The translations under genes and the position numbers were made by a program. From CAYMPW01 sp964558505 (GTDB lineage Archaea; Thermoplasmatota; Thermoplasmata; Methanomassiliicoccales; Methanomethylophilaceae), in NCBI GenBank assembly GCA_964558505.1, contig CAZLEI010000004.1:1-64000 (forward strand): a stretch of DNA of 64,000 nucleotides, read 5' to 3'. The notes under the pieces are model-generated. The model was not told the DNA's origin. It saw only the letters and a list, made by a program, of their open reading frames with translations, and did no database searches. Of this stretch, positions 49,906 through 59,183 are shown in pieces. How positions within the stretch are numbered: position 1 is the first letter of the stretch; each line of letters begins with the position of its first letter.

Positions 49906-51204
49906 ATGAGCTATTCGGAAACGTTGTCAAAAAGATTGGAGTCGATAGGTGCAGAGGAGGGGACCAGGCTGTCCGTCACAGTGGATGGCAAGAATTACAC
50001 GGGAGCATTGATGCCCCACCACGATTTCAGCGCCGAGGACATCGTCATACTGAAGCTCAAGAGCGGATACAATGTCGGCATCAGGATCGACGCCGGATCC
50101 AAGATCGAGGTGCTCGAGAGGCCGACCGCCAGGCACAAGACGGATGCCGCGGCGGAGCCCAAGAAGGGGCTCATGAACCTCGTCCTCATCGGGACCGGCG
50201 GGACCATCGCATCATATGTCGATTACAGGACCGGCGCCGTGCACCCCGCGCTGTCCACTTCCGATATGGTCAATGCGGTGCCCGAGATCAAAGATGTGGC
50301 CAACATATCCGCGAAAGTGCTCTTCTCCATATTCTCGGAGAACATGGACATCCGGAACTGGCAGGAGCTCGCGGCGGCAGTCGCAGAGGAGCTCTCCAAC
50401 GGCGCGGACGGCATAATAATCCCACACGGCACGGATACCATGGGGTACACGGCCGCCGCCCTCTCGTTCATGCTCCAGGGCATCGACAGGCCAGTCGTGC
50501 TGGTCGGCGCCCAGAGGTCCTCGGACAGGCCATCGTCCGATGCGTCCAGCAACCTCATGGCCTGCGCCAGGTTCTGCACCAAGGGCAAACGCGCCGGTGT
50601 ATTCGTCATCATGCACGACACTCCCGGTGACGATTCCTTCGCGGTGCACACCGGGGCGAGGGTCAGGAAGATGCACACATCGCGTCGCGATGCGTTCAGG
50701 AGCATAAACACCGAGCCCGTGGCGCACATAGACGCCGACGGGAAGATAACATTCAATTCGGAATGTCCGTCCGTTACCGCGGCCAAAGTGGAAGCGCGCA
50801 CATCCATGGAACGCTCGGTCGTGCTCCTGCAGTTCTATCCCGGGATGGACCCTTCCCTCTTCAGGGACGTGTTCCTCAAGAGCAAGGGCGTGGTGATAGC
50901 AGGATCCGGCCTGGGGCACGTGAACGAGAACATGGTCCCGCTCATCAGGGAGGCCGTATCCAAAGGCACGGTCGTGGTGATGACGTCCCAGTGCATCAAC
51001 GGACGCACCAACATGAATGTCTACAACACGGGCAGGGACCTGATAAGCGCCGGTGTGATATCGGTCAGCGACATGCTCCCGGAGACGGCGTACGTGAAGC
51101 TGATGTGGGCATTGGCCAACACCTGCAATGCCGATGAGGCACGGAAGGTCATGCAGACGCCTCTTGCAGGCGAGATGGGGGACAGGAGGTCTATCGATGT
51201 CTGA
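49906..51204 (+). CDS. gatD: Glutamyl-tRNA(Gln) amidotransferase subunit D
   Basis: GatD is the asparaginase-like half of the archaeal-specific GatDE enzyme that converts Glu-tRNA(Gln) to Gln-tRNA(Gln). The 432 residues have an N-terminal beta-barrel, then asparaginase motif GTGGTIAS at about 96, HGTDTMGYTAAALSFML at about 177, and the late K-x-G region. ATG 49906 follows a TATA-like AAATTAAAGG at about 49863 and a GGTG. gatE starts 8 bases before its stop. Confidence 0.96.
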   Translation: MSYSETLSKRLESIGAEEGTRLSVTVDGKNYTGALMPHHDFSAEDIVILKLKSGYNVGIRIDAGSKIEVLERPTARHKTDAAAEPKKGLMNLVLIGTGGTIASYVDYRTGAVHPALSTSDMVNAVPEIKDVANISAKVLFSIFSENMDIRNWQELAAAVAEELSNGADGIIIPHGTDTMGYTAAALSFMLQGIDRPVVLVGAQRSSDRPSSDASSNLMACARFCTKGKRAGVFVIMHDTPGDDSFAVHTGARVRKMHTSRRDAFRSINTEPVAHIDADGKITFNSECPSVTAAKVEARTSMERSVVLLQFYPGMDPSLFRDVFLKSKGVVIAGSGLGHVNENMVPLIREAVSKGTVVVMTSQCINGRTNMNVYNTGRDLISAGVISVSDMLPETAYVKLMWALANTCNADEARKVMQTPLAGEMGDRRSIDV

Positions 51205-53065
51205 GGATTACGAGATGATGTGCGGGATCGAGATCCACCAGCAGCTGGACACCCAGAAGCTGTTCTGCTCCTGCGACAGCCACCTCTGCGAGGATGGCCA
51301 GGGAGCGTACTTCAGGAAGCTCAGGCCGACCACCAGCGAGATGGGGGAGGTGGACCGCGCCGCGTTGGCACAGTTCCAGAGGGGCTTCGGATACCGTTAC
51401 CAATGCTGCAAGGAGACGAGCTGCCTCGTGGAACTCGACGAGGAGCCGCCCCACGAGGTGAACGCGAAAGCCATGGCGACGGTCCTCACCTTCTCGGCGA
51501 TGATGGACGCCCGCGTTGTGGATGAAGTGCATTTCATGAGGAAGATCGTGGTCGACGGGTCCAACACATCCGGGTTCCAGAGGACTGCTCTCATAGCCAC
51601 GGATGGTTCCGTGGAGGTCAACGGCCGGAACATATCCATACTGTCGGTGTGCCTCGAAGAGGATGCGGCCCGCAAGATCGAGACCACCGCCGGGGAGATC
51701 ACGTACAGGTTGGACAGGCTGGGGATCCCGCTGATCGAGATCGCCACCGGACCGGATATGAGGACGCCCGAGGAGGTGATGGAGGTCGCTCTGAGGATCG
51801 GCACCCTTCTCAGGGCGACCAAGAAGGTCAAGCGCGGCATCGGGACGATCCGCGAAGACCTCAACATCTCGATCCCGGGCGGCGCACGCATCGAGATCAA
51901 GGGCGTGCAGGAGCTCAGGCTCCTCCCCCTCTATGTTGAGAACGAGGTCAACAGGCAGAGGATGCTCCTGAGGATCAAAGGGATCCTGGAGGAGCGCGGC
52001 ACCGCCCAGGTGCCGATGGACGTGGAGGACGTCACGGACGTGTTCAAAGAGTGCCAATCCAAGATCATCCAGGGTGCTTTCGCCGAGAAGGGGAAGGTCA
52101 TGGCCGTCAGGTTGCCCGGGTTCGCCGGTCTCATGAACGGCGATTCCGGCAAACTCAGGCTGGGGGCCGAGATGGCCCAGAGGGCCCGCACCAAAGGCGT
52201 CAAGGGCATATTCCATTCTGACGAGCTTCCCAATTACGGCATAGACCAATGCTTCGTGGATGCGCTGAGGGCCAGGCTCGGGATGACCGGCCCCCTCGAT
52301 GCATTCGTCATTTGCGCAGCCAAGGAGAAGAAGGCCGTCGATGCCCTGCAGATGGCGGTCGACAGGGCGAACGAGGCCATGTCCGGCGTTCCGGAGGAGA
52401 CCAGGGACCCCCTGCCGGACGGTACGACGAAGTACTCCCGTCCTCTCCCCGGAGCGGCCAGGATGTACCCCGAGACGGATGTCCCGCCCACGACGATCAC
52501 CAGGGAGAGGATGGCCGATGTCAAGGCGAACCTCCCCGAGTTCCCGGAGCAGATAGAGAACAGGCTGGTGGACCAGTACGGCATAAACTCCCAGCAGGCC
52601 CATCAGATCGTCAGGCAGAGCAACGACGAGCTGTTCGAGATCCTCGCAAAGGAATACGATATGGCCTCGGTGGCTGCGACCATGTTCACCAACACATTCA
52701 GCGAATTGGAGCGCGACGGCGTGGACCATCATGTGTTCACGGATGCGATGATGACCGAGGTGTTCGGGCTCCTGAAGCAGGGCAGGTTCGCCAAGGAGGC
52801 ATTGCCCGCGATACTGAAGGAGATGTCCTCCGGCACAGGGTGCGAGAAGGCGATAGAGAAGCTCGGCCTGGGTGCAGTGGACGACGGCGAGGCCGTGAAG
52901 ATAATCGCGGGCATCGTCGATCAGCGTGCGGACTTCATACGCGAGAAGGGCATGGCCGCGGTCGGTCCTTTGATGGGCCCGGTCATGGGAGCGCTCAGGG
53001 GAAAGGTCGACGGCAAGAAGGCCAGCGACCTCCTGGAGAAGGAGATCAAGCGCGTCTTGGGATGA
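51197..53065 (+). CDS. gatE: Glutamyl-tRNA(Gln) amidotransferase subunit E
   Basis: GatE binds tRNA and transfers ammonia onto the glutamyl-tRNA. The 622 residues start with GIEIHQQLDTQKLFCSC, carry the GatB/E-core KIVVDGSNTSGFQRT, RLGIPLIEIATGPDMRTPEEV and IREDLNISIPGGARIEIKGVQEL, and end with the YqeY-like tail domain. ATG 51197 has a strong Shine-Dalgarno (AGGAGGT, 51184-51190). Translation is coupled to gatD by the 8-base overlap. Confidence 0.96.
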   Translation: MSEDYEMMCGIEIHQQLDTQKLFCSCDSHLCEDGQGAYFRKLRPTTSEMGEVDRAALAQFQRGFGYRYQCCKETSCLVELDEEPPHEVNAKAMATVLTFSAMMDARVVDEVHFMRKIVVDGSNTSGFQRTALIATDGSVEVNGRNISILSVCLEEDAARKIETTAGEITYRLDRLGIPLIEIATGPDMRTPEEVMEVALRIGTLLRATKKVKRGIGTIREDLNISIPGGARIEIKGVQELRLLPLYVENEVNRQRMLLRIKGILEERGTAQVPMDVEDVTDVFKECQSKIIQGAFAEKGKVMAVRLPGFAGLMNGDSGKLRLGAEMAQRARTKGVKGIFHSDELPNYGIDQCFVDALRARLGMTGPLDAFVICAAKEKKAVDALQMAVDRANEAMSGVPEETRDPLPDGTTKYSRPLPGAARMYPETDVPPTTITRERMADVKANLPEFPEQIENRLVDQYGINSQQAHQIVRQSNDELFEILAKEYDMASVAATMFTNTFSELERDGVDHHVFTDAMMTEVFGLLKQGRFAKEALPAILKEMSSGTGCEKAIEKLGLGAVDDGEAVKIIAGIVDQRADFIREKGMAAVGPLMGPVMGALRGKVDGKKASDLLEKEIKRVLG

Positions 53066-53621
53066 TCTCGAGCACGCTGAGCCTCTCGAAGAACAAGGGA
53101 AGCTCCCCGAGCACCTTGACGGAGTGAGGCGACAGGAGGGATGCCAGGGCATCCTGGTCCATCAGCGACGAGACCACGACGACCACACGGCCGTCCGGAT
53201 TCAGATGGGAGGGTGCCCCTTCGAGCAGGCGGGGCAGCGGGCCCAGGCCGTCCGGTCCACCGGACCACGCGCGTGCGAGCCCCTCGCCCTCGTCCACAGG
53301 GAGGTACGGTAGGTTGAACACCACGGTGTCGAAGCATCCTCCGACCCCGTCGTACACATCCGACAGGCCGACGTCCAGATCGAGGCAGTTCCTAGCGGCG
53401 TTCTCCATCGTGCAGTCCACGGCATCCGGGTTCACATCCACCGCCGTGACCTCCGCGCCGTTCTTGGCGCAGTGGAGGGACACCACGCCGGATCCGCATC
53501 CCACCTCTAGAACCTTCTCACCTTCGGAGATCGCCAAGGATTCGATGAGCAGGATGCTGTCGTCCGATGGAGGGTACACCTCGGCTGTCGTGCGGATGTC
53601 GATTCCGGTATCGTATTCCAT
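53046..53621 (-). CDS. HemK2/Mtq2-type protein methyltransferase
   Basis: The 191 residues form a class I methyltransferase: an opening EVYPPSDDS, SAM motif I LEVGCGSGVVSL, the acidic strand VDVNPDA, and NLPYLP in place of the NPPY catalytic motif. This archaeal/eukaryotic group methylates the glutamine of release factor aRF1/eRF1 GGQ. The N-L-P-Y variant (Leu for Pro) is worth noting but occurs in some homologues. ATG 53621 is 25 bases from the TATA TTTTATGG; ATG 53645 would lie on the TATA. It overlaps gatE by 20 bases at the 3' ends. Confidence 0.85.
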   Translation of the reverse strand: MEYDTGIDIRTTAEVYPPSDDSILLIESLAISEGEKVLEVGCGSGVVSLHCAKNGAEVTAVDVNPDAVDCTMENAARNCLDLDVGLSDVYDGVGGCFDTVVFNLPYLPVDEGEGLARAWSGGPDGLGPLPRLLEGAPSHLNPDGRVVVVVSSLMDQDALASLLSPHSVKVLGELPLFFERLSVLEIIPRRA

Positions 53622-53688
53622 GGGGCTCGATTGCTCAGCAACCATAAAACGATGATGATTTCATCTATCAGTTGGGAGATATGCATCC

Positions 53689-54264
53689 ATGATCACATTG
53701 GACGTACTGACGTTCGGGAACCTTGTCCGCGGGGAAGACGGGAAGATCACCGAGGCAAATTCCACAGCGACCCTCATAAGGGCAGACGGCCGTCTCATCG
53801 TGGTGGACACGAGCACGCCGTACATGCGTCCGGCGATAAAGACCGCGTTCAAGCAGATAGGCGTGTTCCCCAAGGATGTGGACACCGTTGTCCTGACCCA
53901 CTCGCATTCCGACCATATCGGCAATCTCGACATGTTCCAGAATGCAAAGGTCCTGATACGCGCAGAGGAGGCCGGGAACATAGAGGGTGCTGAGGCGGTG
54001 TCCTCGGACATGACGATCGCGAAAGGCGTCCGCCTGGTCCACACTCCGGGTCATACCAAGGGCTCCATGAGCGTGTTCGCCGACGGGGACCTGAAGTACG
54101 CAGTCGTGGGCGACGCGATCCCATTGAAGGACAATGTGAAGAAGATGGTGCCGCCCGGCGTCAATCACGATGCCGATCTCGCCATGAAAAGTATTAAGAC
54201 CATAATCGAATACGCAGACATGGTCATTCCCGGGCACGATTCCCCTTTCATGACCAGGATGTGA
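53689..54264 (+). CDS. Metallo-beta-lactamase-fold hydrolase
   Basis: A 191-residue MBL protein with the zinc motif THSHSDHIGN (H, H, D, H), the HTPGHTKGSMSVF second-shell His, VVGDAIPLKDN Asp and the final PGHD. Small stand-alone members like this resemble MBLAC1-type or glyoxalase II-like hydrolases; the substrate is open. It lies 4 bases before the zinc-finger gene, so the two form an operon. Confidence 0.88.
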   Translation: MITLDVLTFGNLVRGEDGKITEANSTATLIRADGRLIVVDTSTPYMRPAIKTAFKQIGVFPKDVDTVVLTHSHSDHIGNLDMFQNAKVLIRAEEAGNIEGAEAVSSDMTIAKGVRLVHTPGHTKGSMSVFADGDLKYAVVGDAIPLKDNVKKMVPPGVNHDADLAMKSIKTIIEYADMVIPGHDSPFMTRM

Positions 54265-54268
54265 CGAT

Positions 54269-54937
54269 ATGAGAGAGGTTCCTGAAATCATTTACTACGA
54301 GTGTCCTGACTGCGACGATTACACCAATCACGATGTCCTCAAAGGGCAGATGGGAAGGGCCACCCTCATGGGCACGTTCCGGTGCGAGGAGTGCGGACGT
54401 GTTTTCTCCGCCACCATACCCATGCCGGAGCTTCTGACGGTCAAGGTCATCGTCAGCATGGGCACAGAGACCGAGGTCTCCTCCACGGAGATAGAGAGCA
54501 ACGATATCCTGGCCGTCGATGACGAGTTCTTCCTCGATGACGGGCGCAGGGTCAGGATCACCGCCCTCGAGATCGCAGAGGGCAGACACGTCAAGAAGTC
54601 CAAATCCGAGCTGATAAAGGTCATCTGGGTCAAGCAGTACGACGTACTGAGCATCAAGGTGTCCGTCAACGATAACCGCAAGACGTACTCGGTACGCATC
54701 GAGGCGGAACCGGATGACGATTTCGAGGTCGGGCAGACGTTGCAGTTCGAGAACTTCGACTGCCTGATACACGCCATAAAGGCACAGTACCGCCTGGTCA
54801 GGAGAGGGTCCGTCGAGGCGAGGGACATCGTCAGGGTGTACGGAAAGATAAGGCGCAAGACCTACGAGGTCCTCGATCTCGAAGAAGACGATGAAGACGA
54901 CTTCATCGACGGGGATGCGGGAATAATCGACGAATGA
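54269..54937 (+). CDS. HVO_0476-family zinc-finger protein
   Basis: The 222 residues open with two CxxC pairs (CPDC at about 12-15 and CEEC at about 39-42), a zinc ribbon. Then come beta-rich domains with a conserved hydrophilic strand set and an acidic C-terminal tail (EEDDEDDFIDGD). This layout matches the archaeal HVO_0476-type family, of unknown function but linked by its ribbon to RNA or translation. The stop is one base from the convergent HAD gene. Confidence 0.8.
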   Translation: MREVPEIIYYECPDCDDYTNHDVLKGQMGRATLMGTFRCEECGRVFSATIPMPELLTVKVIVSMGTETEVSSTEIESNDILAVDDEFFLDDGRRVRITALEIAEGRHVKKSKSELIKVIWVKQYDVLSIKVSVNDNRKTYSVRIEAEPDDDFEVGQTLQFENFDCLIHAIKAQYRLVRRGSVEARDIVRVYGKIRRKTYEVLDLEEDDEDDFIDGDAGIIDE

Positions 54938-54938
54938 A

Positions 54939-55601
54939 TCATTCGTCGAGTATGAATTCCAGCACGTCGGAGATGTTCTGGCTGCGGACCACGTGGTCCG
55001 CGGCCTCCTCCGTCCATTGATCGGTAGGGTTGAATGCTATCGACATGCCGCTGTTCTCGAACATGGATATGTCCGTGTAGGAGTTGCCGATCGAGACAGT
55101 GCGCTCCTTGGTGGTCCCCATCTTCTCGATGTACTCGCGCACTGTGCGTCCTTTGTCCCGGAGGTCGACATACAGTATGCCCTCTCCGGTGAGACGTCCG
55201 TCAGGGTGGGCCTCCAGGCCGTCTGCGGCATAATCGTCGAATCCGAACTCCTCGGCCAGCATCTTGGCGGCCAGGTCGATCCCGCCGCTGACGATCACCG
55301 AGGCGATCCCGTTGTACCTCAGGGATTCGACAGTCTCCTGGATCCCGCCTATCAGGGGCATGTCCTTGAACGTCCTGGCTATCTCGTCGACGGTTATGTC
55401 CTTCTTCACATTCAGCCAAAGGCCGATGTCCCTGCGCATGAATTCCATCTCGTCGATCTCGCCGTTGACGTACGCATGATAGGCGTTCTCGTTGTCCACG
55501 CCGAAATGCTGATGCACCCAGCACCATGAGCTCCTGAGCTCGGTCAGGGTGCCATCCATGTCGAATACGATGAGGTCGAATCTTCTTCCCAAGGCCATCA
55601 T
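54939..55601 (-). CDS. HAD-superfamily phosphatase, SerB-like
   Basis: The 220 residues have HAD motif I VFDMDGTLTE, motif II VIVSGGID, the lysine KGRTVREYI and motif IV GNSYTDISMFE (Asn in place of the usual Asp after Gly). The small cap with helices after motif I matches HAD-IB phosphoserine phosphatase-like enzymes. It overlaps the ABC permease stop (ATGA at 55601-55598), so it is the third gene of an ABC operon. The context suggests a sugar-phosphate or lipid-phosphate substrate as well as phosphoserine. Confidence 0.8.
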   Translation of the reverse strand: MMALGRRFDLIVFDMDGTLTELRSSWCWVHQHFGVDNENAYHAYVNGEIDEMEFMRRDIGLWLNVKKDITVDEIARTFKDMPLIGGIQETVESLRYNGIASVIVSGGIDLAAKMLAEEFGFDDYAADGLEAHPDGRLTGEGILYVDLRDKGRTVREYIEKMGTTKERTVSIGNSYTDISMFENSGMSIAFNPTDQWTEEAADHVVRSQNISDVLEFILDE

Positions 55602-56485
55602 CTTCCGTATCTTATCCTGCGGGTGTTCCTTACCCGGATGAACACGAATATCGTCAACACAGCTACAAACAAGACCGTTATCGCCACGATCCCTCCGTTG
55701 TTGAAGAATTCGGTGCCGAAGGTATCGAACGATATCGAGAGGTCGACGCCGAAGTCGATACGGAATCTTTCCATCCCCTCTCCGTAGATCTCTTCGGACA
55801 TCATCATCCTCCGGAGGAATGCCACAGGGTAGCTGGAACCGCAGATCTTCACCAGGGCTCCGAAGATCCCGAGCGTTCCGATCGGGACTGCCACGCCCGT
55901 GATGAATCCGATGACGACGTTCATGGCCACATTGATCGATGTGAACGTGGTGTACTTGTGAACGAAGGTGACGATCATGAACATGAACTCTGAGTTGAGG
56001 ATCGTCGACAGCGCGATCATCCCGATGCAAAGGGGCAGGTTCTTTATGGCCGGCATCGCGGCAACGCCGTTGGTGGACAGTGCGAAGAGCAGGGCGACGG
56101 CGGCGGCGAACACGATCAGTGAGATGACCATGCCCATGACGAACGCGGCCGTGACGTACGACATCGCCAGCTTGTAGGTGGAGACGGGTGCGATCAGGAA
56201 GTCCTTCATGACATTGTTGCTCTTGTCCCTGGACACGTTGCCGAGGACGCCCATGGGGACGATCATGGTGGTTATCGCCACCAGGCCGGCGGCGAGCCAT
56301 TGGTACACGTACAGGGTGACATCCTTGCCCGGGAGAAGCTCTTTGTACGTCCCGATGATGCTGTCGCCGATCAGTAGGAAGACGGCGATGACGATGATCA
56401 GACCCAGCAATGAGAACATCACGGTGTTCGTGCTTCTTATGTAGACGTAGATGTTCCTCTTGACGAGGGATATGAACGGGCTCAT
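55598..56485 (-). CDS. ABC-2 type transporter permease
   Basis: The 295 residues contain six hydrophobic segments. The first spans about 22-40 and the last about 267-287, followed by a basic RRIRYGR end. The segment after TM2 (NVSRDKSNNVMKDFLIAPVSTYKLAMSYV) is the typical ABC-2 coupling helix region. It pairs with the ATPase encoded immediately upstream (4-base overlap). The exported substrate is not deducible. Confidence 0.88.
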   Translation of the reverse strand: MSPFISLVKRNIYVYIRSTNTVMFSLLGLIIVIAVFLLIGDSIIGTYKELLPGKDVTLYVYQWLAAGLVAITTMIVPMGVLGNVSRDKSNNVMKDFLIAPVSTYKLAMSYVTAAFVMGMVISLIVFAAAVALLFALSTNGVAAMPAIKNLPLCIGMIALSTILNSEFMFMIVTFVHKYTTFTSINVAMNVVIGFITGVAVPIGTLGIFGALVKICGSSYPVAFLRRMMMSEEIYGEGMERFRIDFGVDLSISFDTFGTEFFNNGGIVAITVLFVAVLTIFVFIRVRNTRRIRYGR

Positions 56486-57405
56486 CTGGATCCGCCCTTT
56501 TGTGAGATGGCCTCTACGAAAGCCTCTTCCAGGGATCCGTTGACAACCTCGAATTCATTGAGATAGGACTCGTATTTCTGCACGATGGGGATGGCCTCCA
56601 TCGTATTGCCGATCATTATTGTGATCGTGGTACGGGTAGCATGATACTTCACACCGTCCCCGTCGAGACGTCCTTTCAGCTCGTCGATGTCCTTGGGTAT
56701 GAATATGACCCTGTCGGAAGAGTATTTGTTCCTGAGATCGACAGGCGTCCCCTTGTCGACGATCCTTCCGTGGTCCATGATGATTATCTCATTGCATCTC
56801 GCAGCTTCGGCGACGACGGATGTGCATATTATCATCGTGTATCTCCTCTCGGTTCTGAGTTTGCTGACGATATCCCAGATGCTCATCCTGATGCCGGGGT
56901 CCACATTGAGGGTGGGCTCGTCCATGATGAGTATCTTCGGAGATCCGATTATTGCTCTGGCTATATCTGCCTTCTTCTTGCTCTCGATGCTCAGGTTGCC
57001 GTACCTCTCATCCAACAGGCTGCTTATCCCCAGGTTGTAGGCCGCATCCTCTGCGACATCCTCCACATCCTCCAGATTGCGCGGGTACAGGCACCCGCGG
57101 ATCTCCAGGTTCTCTCTAACGGTCATCATCGGATCCAACATGGGGTGTGCGAAAACGCAGCCGATCCTTTTGCGCACACTGTCGTCATCGTATTCGGTGC
57201 CCACATCGAAACCGTCGATGGTAACCTTCCCGGCCGTGATGTCGGATATGGTGAGGAGTATCCTGAGCAAAGAGGTCTTGCCGGACCCATTGCTGCCCAG
57301 TATTGCAACCGTGGTCCCCTCCTCGATCTCGAAATCTATCCCGTCTAGAGCGACTGTTTCCTTGTACCTCTTGACGAGGTTCCTGACCTTGATGATAGAT
57401 GCCAG
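56482..57405 (-). CDS. ABC transporter ATPase, non-canonical start codon
   Basis: The frame is open from the TAA at 57418-57420 to TGA at 56482 but has no ATG, GTG or TTG before the Walker A motif. A CTG at 57405 (307 residues, start ASIIKVRNLVKRY) or an ATC at 57396 would give the expected N-terminus; GGTGGT lies just upstream. Walker A GSNGSGKT is at 37-44 and Walker B ILIMDEP is present. The signature reads LSIESKKK instead of LSGGQ, and the switch histidine position is Ser (CTSVVAEA). This is the DrrA-like ATPase of the ABC exporter, with possibly altered hydrolysis. The TATA is ATTTAATAT at 57445-57453. Confidence 0.72.
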   Translation of the reverse strand: MASIIKVRNLVKRYKETVALDGIDFEIEEGTTVAILGSNGSGKTSLLRILLTISDITAGKVTIDGFDVGTEYDDDSVRKRIGCVFAHPMLDPMMTVRENLEIRGCLYPRNLEDVEDVAEDAAYNLGISSLLDERYGNLSIESKKKADIARAIIGSPKILIMDEPTLNVDPGIRMSIWDIVSKLRTERRYTMIICTSVVAEAARCNEIIIMDHGRIVDKGTPVDLRNKYSSDRVIFIPKDIDELKGRLDGDGVKYHATRTTITIMIGNTMEAIPIVQKYESYLNEFEVVNGSLEEAFVEAISQKGGSR

Positions 57406-57536
57406 TAGACCACCCAGTTATCGATGTGCAATGGGCGTAGAACGATATTAAATTGCTGGCTGTGCTTCGGCGATGCATCCGATGGTGTTGCCCGGGCTCG
57501 ACAAAAACCTTATTGTCGAGTCACATACGGTGACTG

Positions 57537-58250
57537 ATGATAACCATAATCGGGACAGGCCACATATTCCGCATAGCCGAGCATGTCTCGTTCATCATCA
57601 AGCACCTGTGGCCGGACGCGGTGCTGGTCGAGTTGGATGTCACCCGGTACAACGCGATGACGGGAAAGCCCGTCGACGGGACCGCGGAGAGGAAGAAGGC
57701 CCCGTGGATCTACCGCAGCACGGCGAAGTACCAGTCCAAGATGGCCAGCAAATACAAGGCCGATGTCGGAGGAGAGCTGTTGGCGGCCGTGAACACAGGG
57801 AAGCTGGTGGGCGCGGAGATAATACTGATAGACTCTGATGCCGAGAATGCGATGGCCGATGCCTGGAACGAGATGCCGTTCGGCGAGCGTGCGAGGTACA
57901 CGATGTCGATGTTCCGCGACAGGATCGGGGGGCGCAGGAACGTGGAGAGGACGCAATCCGATTACTCTGACAACGAGGCCGTATACCTGGAATCCCTGAG
58001 GTCGAGATACCCGGTCCTCATGCGTAACCTCATCGACGACAGGGATGAGCACATGTACGGGCAGATCGCCGAGGCATCGAAGACCCATGACAATATGGTC
58101 GTGGTCGTCGGCGACGCCCATGTGGAAGGGATCGTGTCGAGGATAGGCGATAGCGACACGGTCATGAAGATCAGGCTCAAGGATCTCCTGGACACCGACA
58201 GGCTCGGCGAGATCAAATCCAAGATATGGAACGGAGAGGACAATCAATGA
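57537..58250 (+). CDS. TraB/GumN-family protein
   Basis: The 237 residues carry the TraB-domain hallmarks: GTGHIFRIAEHVSFIIKHLWPDAVLVELDVTRY, then the conserved Arg/Glu-rich helices and VVGDAHVEGIVSRI near the end. The family has been linked to protease- or hydrolase-like folds; in archaea it is uncharacterised. It overlaps thyX by 4 bases (ATGA). Confidence 0.82.
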   Translation: MITIIGTGHIFRIAEHVSFIIKHLWPDAVLVELDVTRYNAMTGKPVDGTAERKKAPWIYRSTAKYQSKMASKYKADVGGELLAAVNTGKLVGAEIILIDSDAENAMADAWNEMPFGERARYTMSMFRDRIGGRRNVERTQSDYSDNEAVYLESLRSRYPVLMRNLIDDRDEHMYGQIAEASKTHDNMVVVVGDAHVEGIVSRIGDSDTVMKIRLKDLLDTDRLGEIKSKIWNGEDNQ

Positions 58251-58912
58251 AGATCGAGCTTTTGGCATACACGCACGATGCGGACAAGATCTGCGCGGCG
58301 GCGGGCAAGTCCTGTTATTCGGACAGATCCTCTGCGGATTTGGTGGGGGATGAGGATCCGGAGAAGGTGCTGGGCAGGATCGTTGGCATGGGGCATCATT
58401 CAGTAGTGGAGCACGCATCCTTCACATTCTCGGTGGAAGGCGTGTCCAGGGCGCTGACGCATCAATTGGTGAGGCACAGGATCGCCTCGTTCTCCCAACA
58501 GAGCCAGAGGTATGTATCATTGGACTCCCCGACTTACGTAGTCCCGGAGACCGTGGCGGCCGATCCGGAATTGAACGCCCTTTACGAGGAGACCATGGAC
58601 ACCATATGGGAGGCATACCGCAGATTGGGGGAGAAGGTGCCGGCGGAAGACGCCCGTTACGTGCTCCCCAACGGATGCACGACCAACATAACGGTGACCA
58701 TGAACGCCCGGGAGCTCCTCCATTTCTTCTCTCTGAGGTGCTGCAACCGCGCACAATGGGAGATCCGTCAGATGGCGGATGTCATGCTGATCCTGTGCAA
58801 AGAGGTCTCTCCGACCATATTCATGGGCGCGGGACCCCCCTGTGTAAGGGATAAATGCCTCGAAGGCAAGAAGAGTTGCGGCCATCCGCGCTCAGACCTA
58901 AAAAAGGTTTAA
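58247..58912 (+). CDS. thyX: Flavin-dependent thymidylate synthase ThyX
   Basis: ThyX makes dTMP using FAD and methylene-folate. The 221 residues have the ThyX motif R76-H77-R78-x-x-S81-x-x-x-x-S86-x-R88, GHHSVVEHASFTF, RYVLPNG and ARELLHFFSLRCCNRAQWEIR. No ThyA is in the window. The unusual C-terminal tail has Cys residues (CVRDKCLEGKKSCGH) that might bind a metal. Start ATG 58247 is coupled to the traB-like gene. Confidence 0.95.
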   Translation: MKIELLAYTHDADKICAAAGKSCYSDRSSADLVGDEDPEKVLGRIVGMGHHSVVEHASFTFSVEGVSRALTHQLVRHRIASFSQQSQRYVSLDSPTYVVPETVAADPELNALYEETMDTIWEAYRRLGEKVPAEDARYVLPNGCTTNITVTMNARELLHFFSLRCCNRAQWEIRQMADVMLILCKEVSPTIFMGAGPPCVRDKCLEGKKSCGHPRSDLKKV

Positions 58913-58950
58913 ATAATGATAGCCTTAATGCGGGTTACTCGGTGAACGAT

Positions 58951-59142
58951 ATGGGAAGAATCAGACCCACCTACATCAAGAGAGTCGCTATCGAACTTGT
59001 CAACAAGTACCCGCAGGCCTTCAGCAAGGACTTCGAGAACAACAAGGAGATGGTCAGCTCCCTTACGGACGTTTCCTCGGTAAAGATGAGGAACAGGATC
59101 GCAGGGTACATAACCCGCTACCTGTCCCACCCTGAGGTATAA
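58951..59142 (+). CDS. rps17e: Small-subunit ribosomal protein S17e
   Basis: A 63-residue S17e: MGRIRPTYIKRVAIELV at the start, FSKDFENNKEMVSSL and IAGYITRYL at the end are all diagnostic. TATA-like TTTAAATA at about 58908-58915 lies 40 bases upstream. tRNA-Arg follows after 41 bases. Confidence 0.95.
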   Translation: MGRIRPTYIKRVAIELVNKYPQAFSKDFENNKEMVSSLTDVSSVKMRNRIAGYITRYLSHPEV

Positions 59143-59183
59143 ACACCATTACCAAACTTCGGTTAGGGAAAGCTCCGCACATT

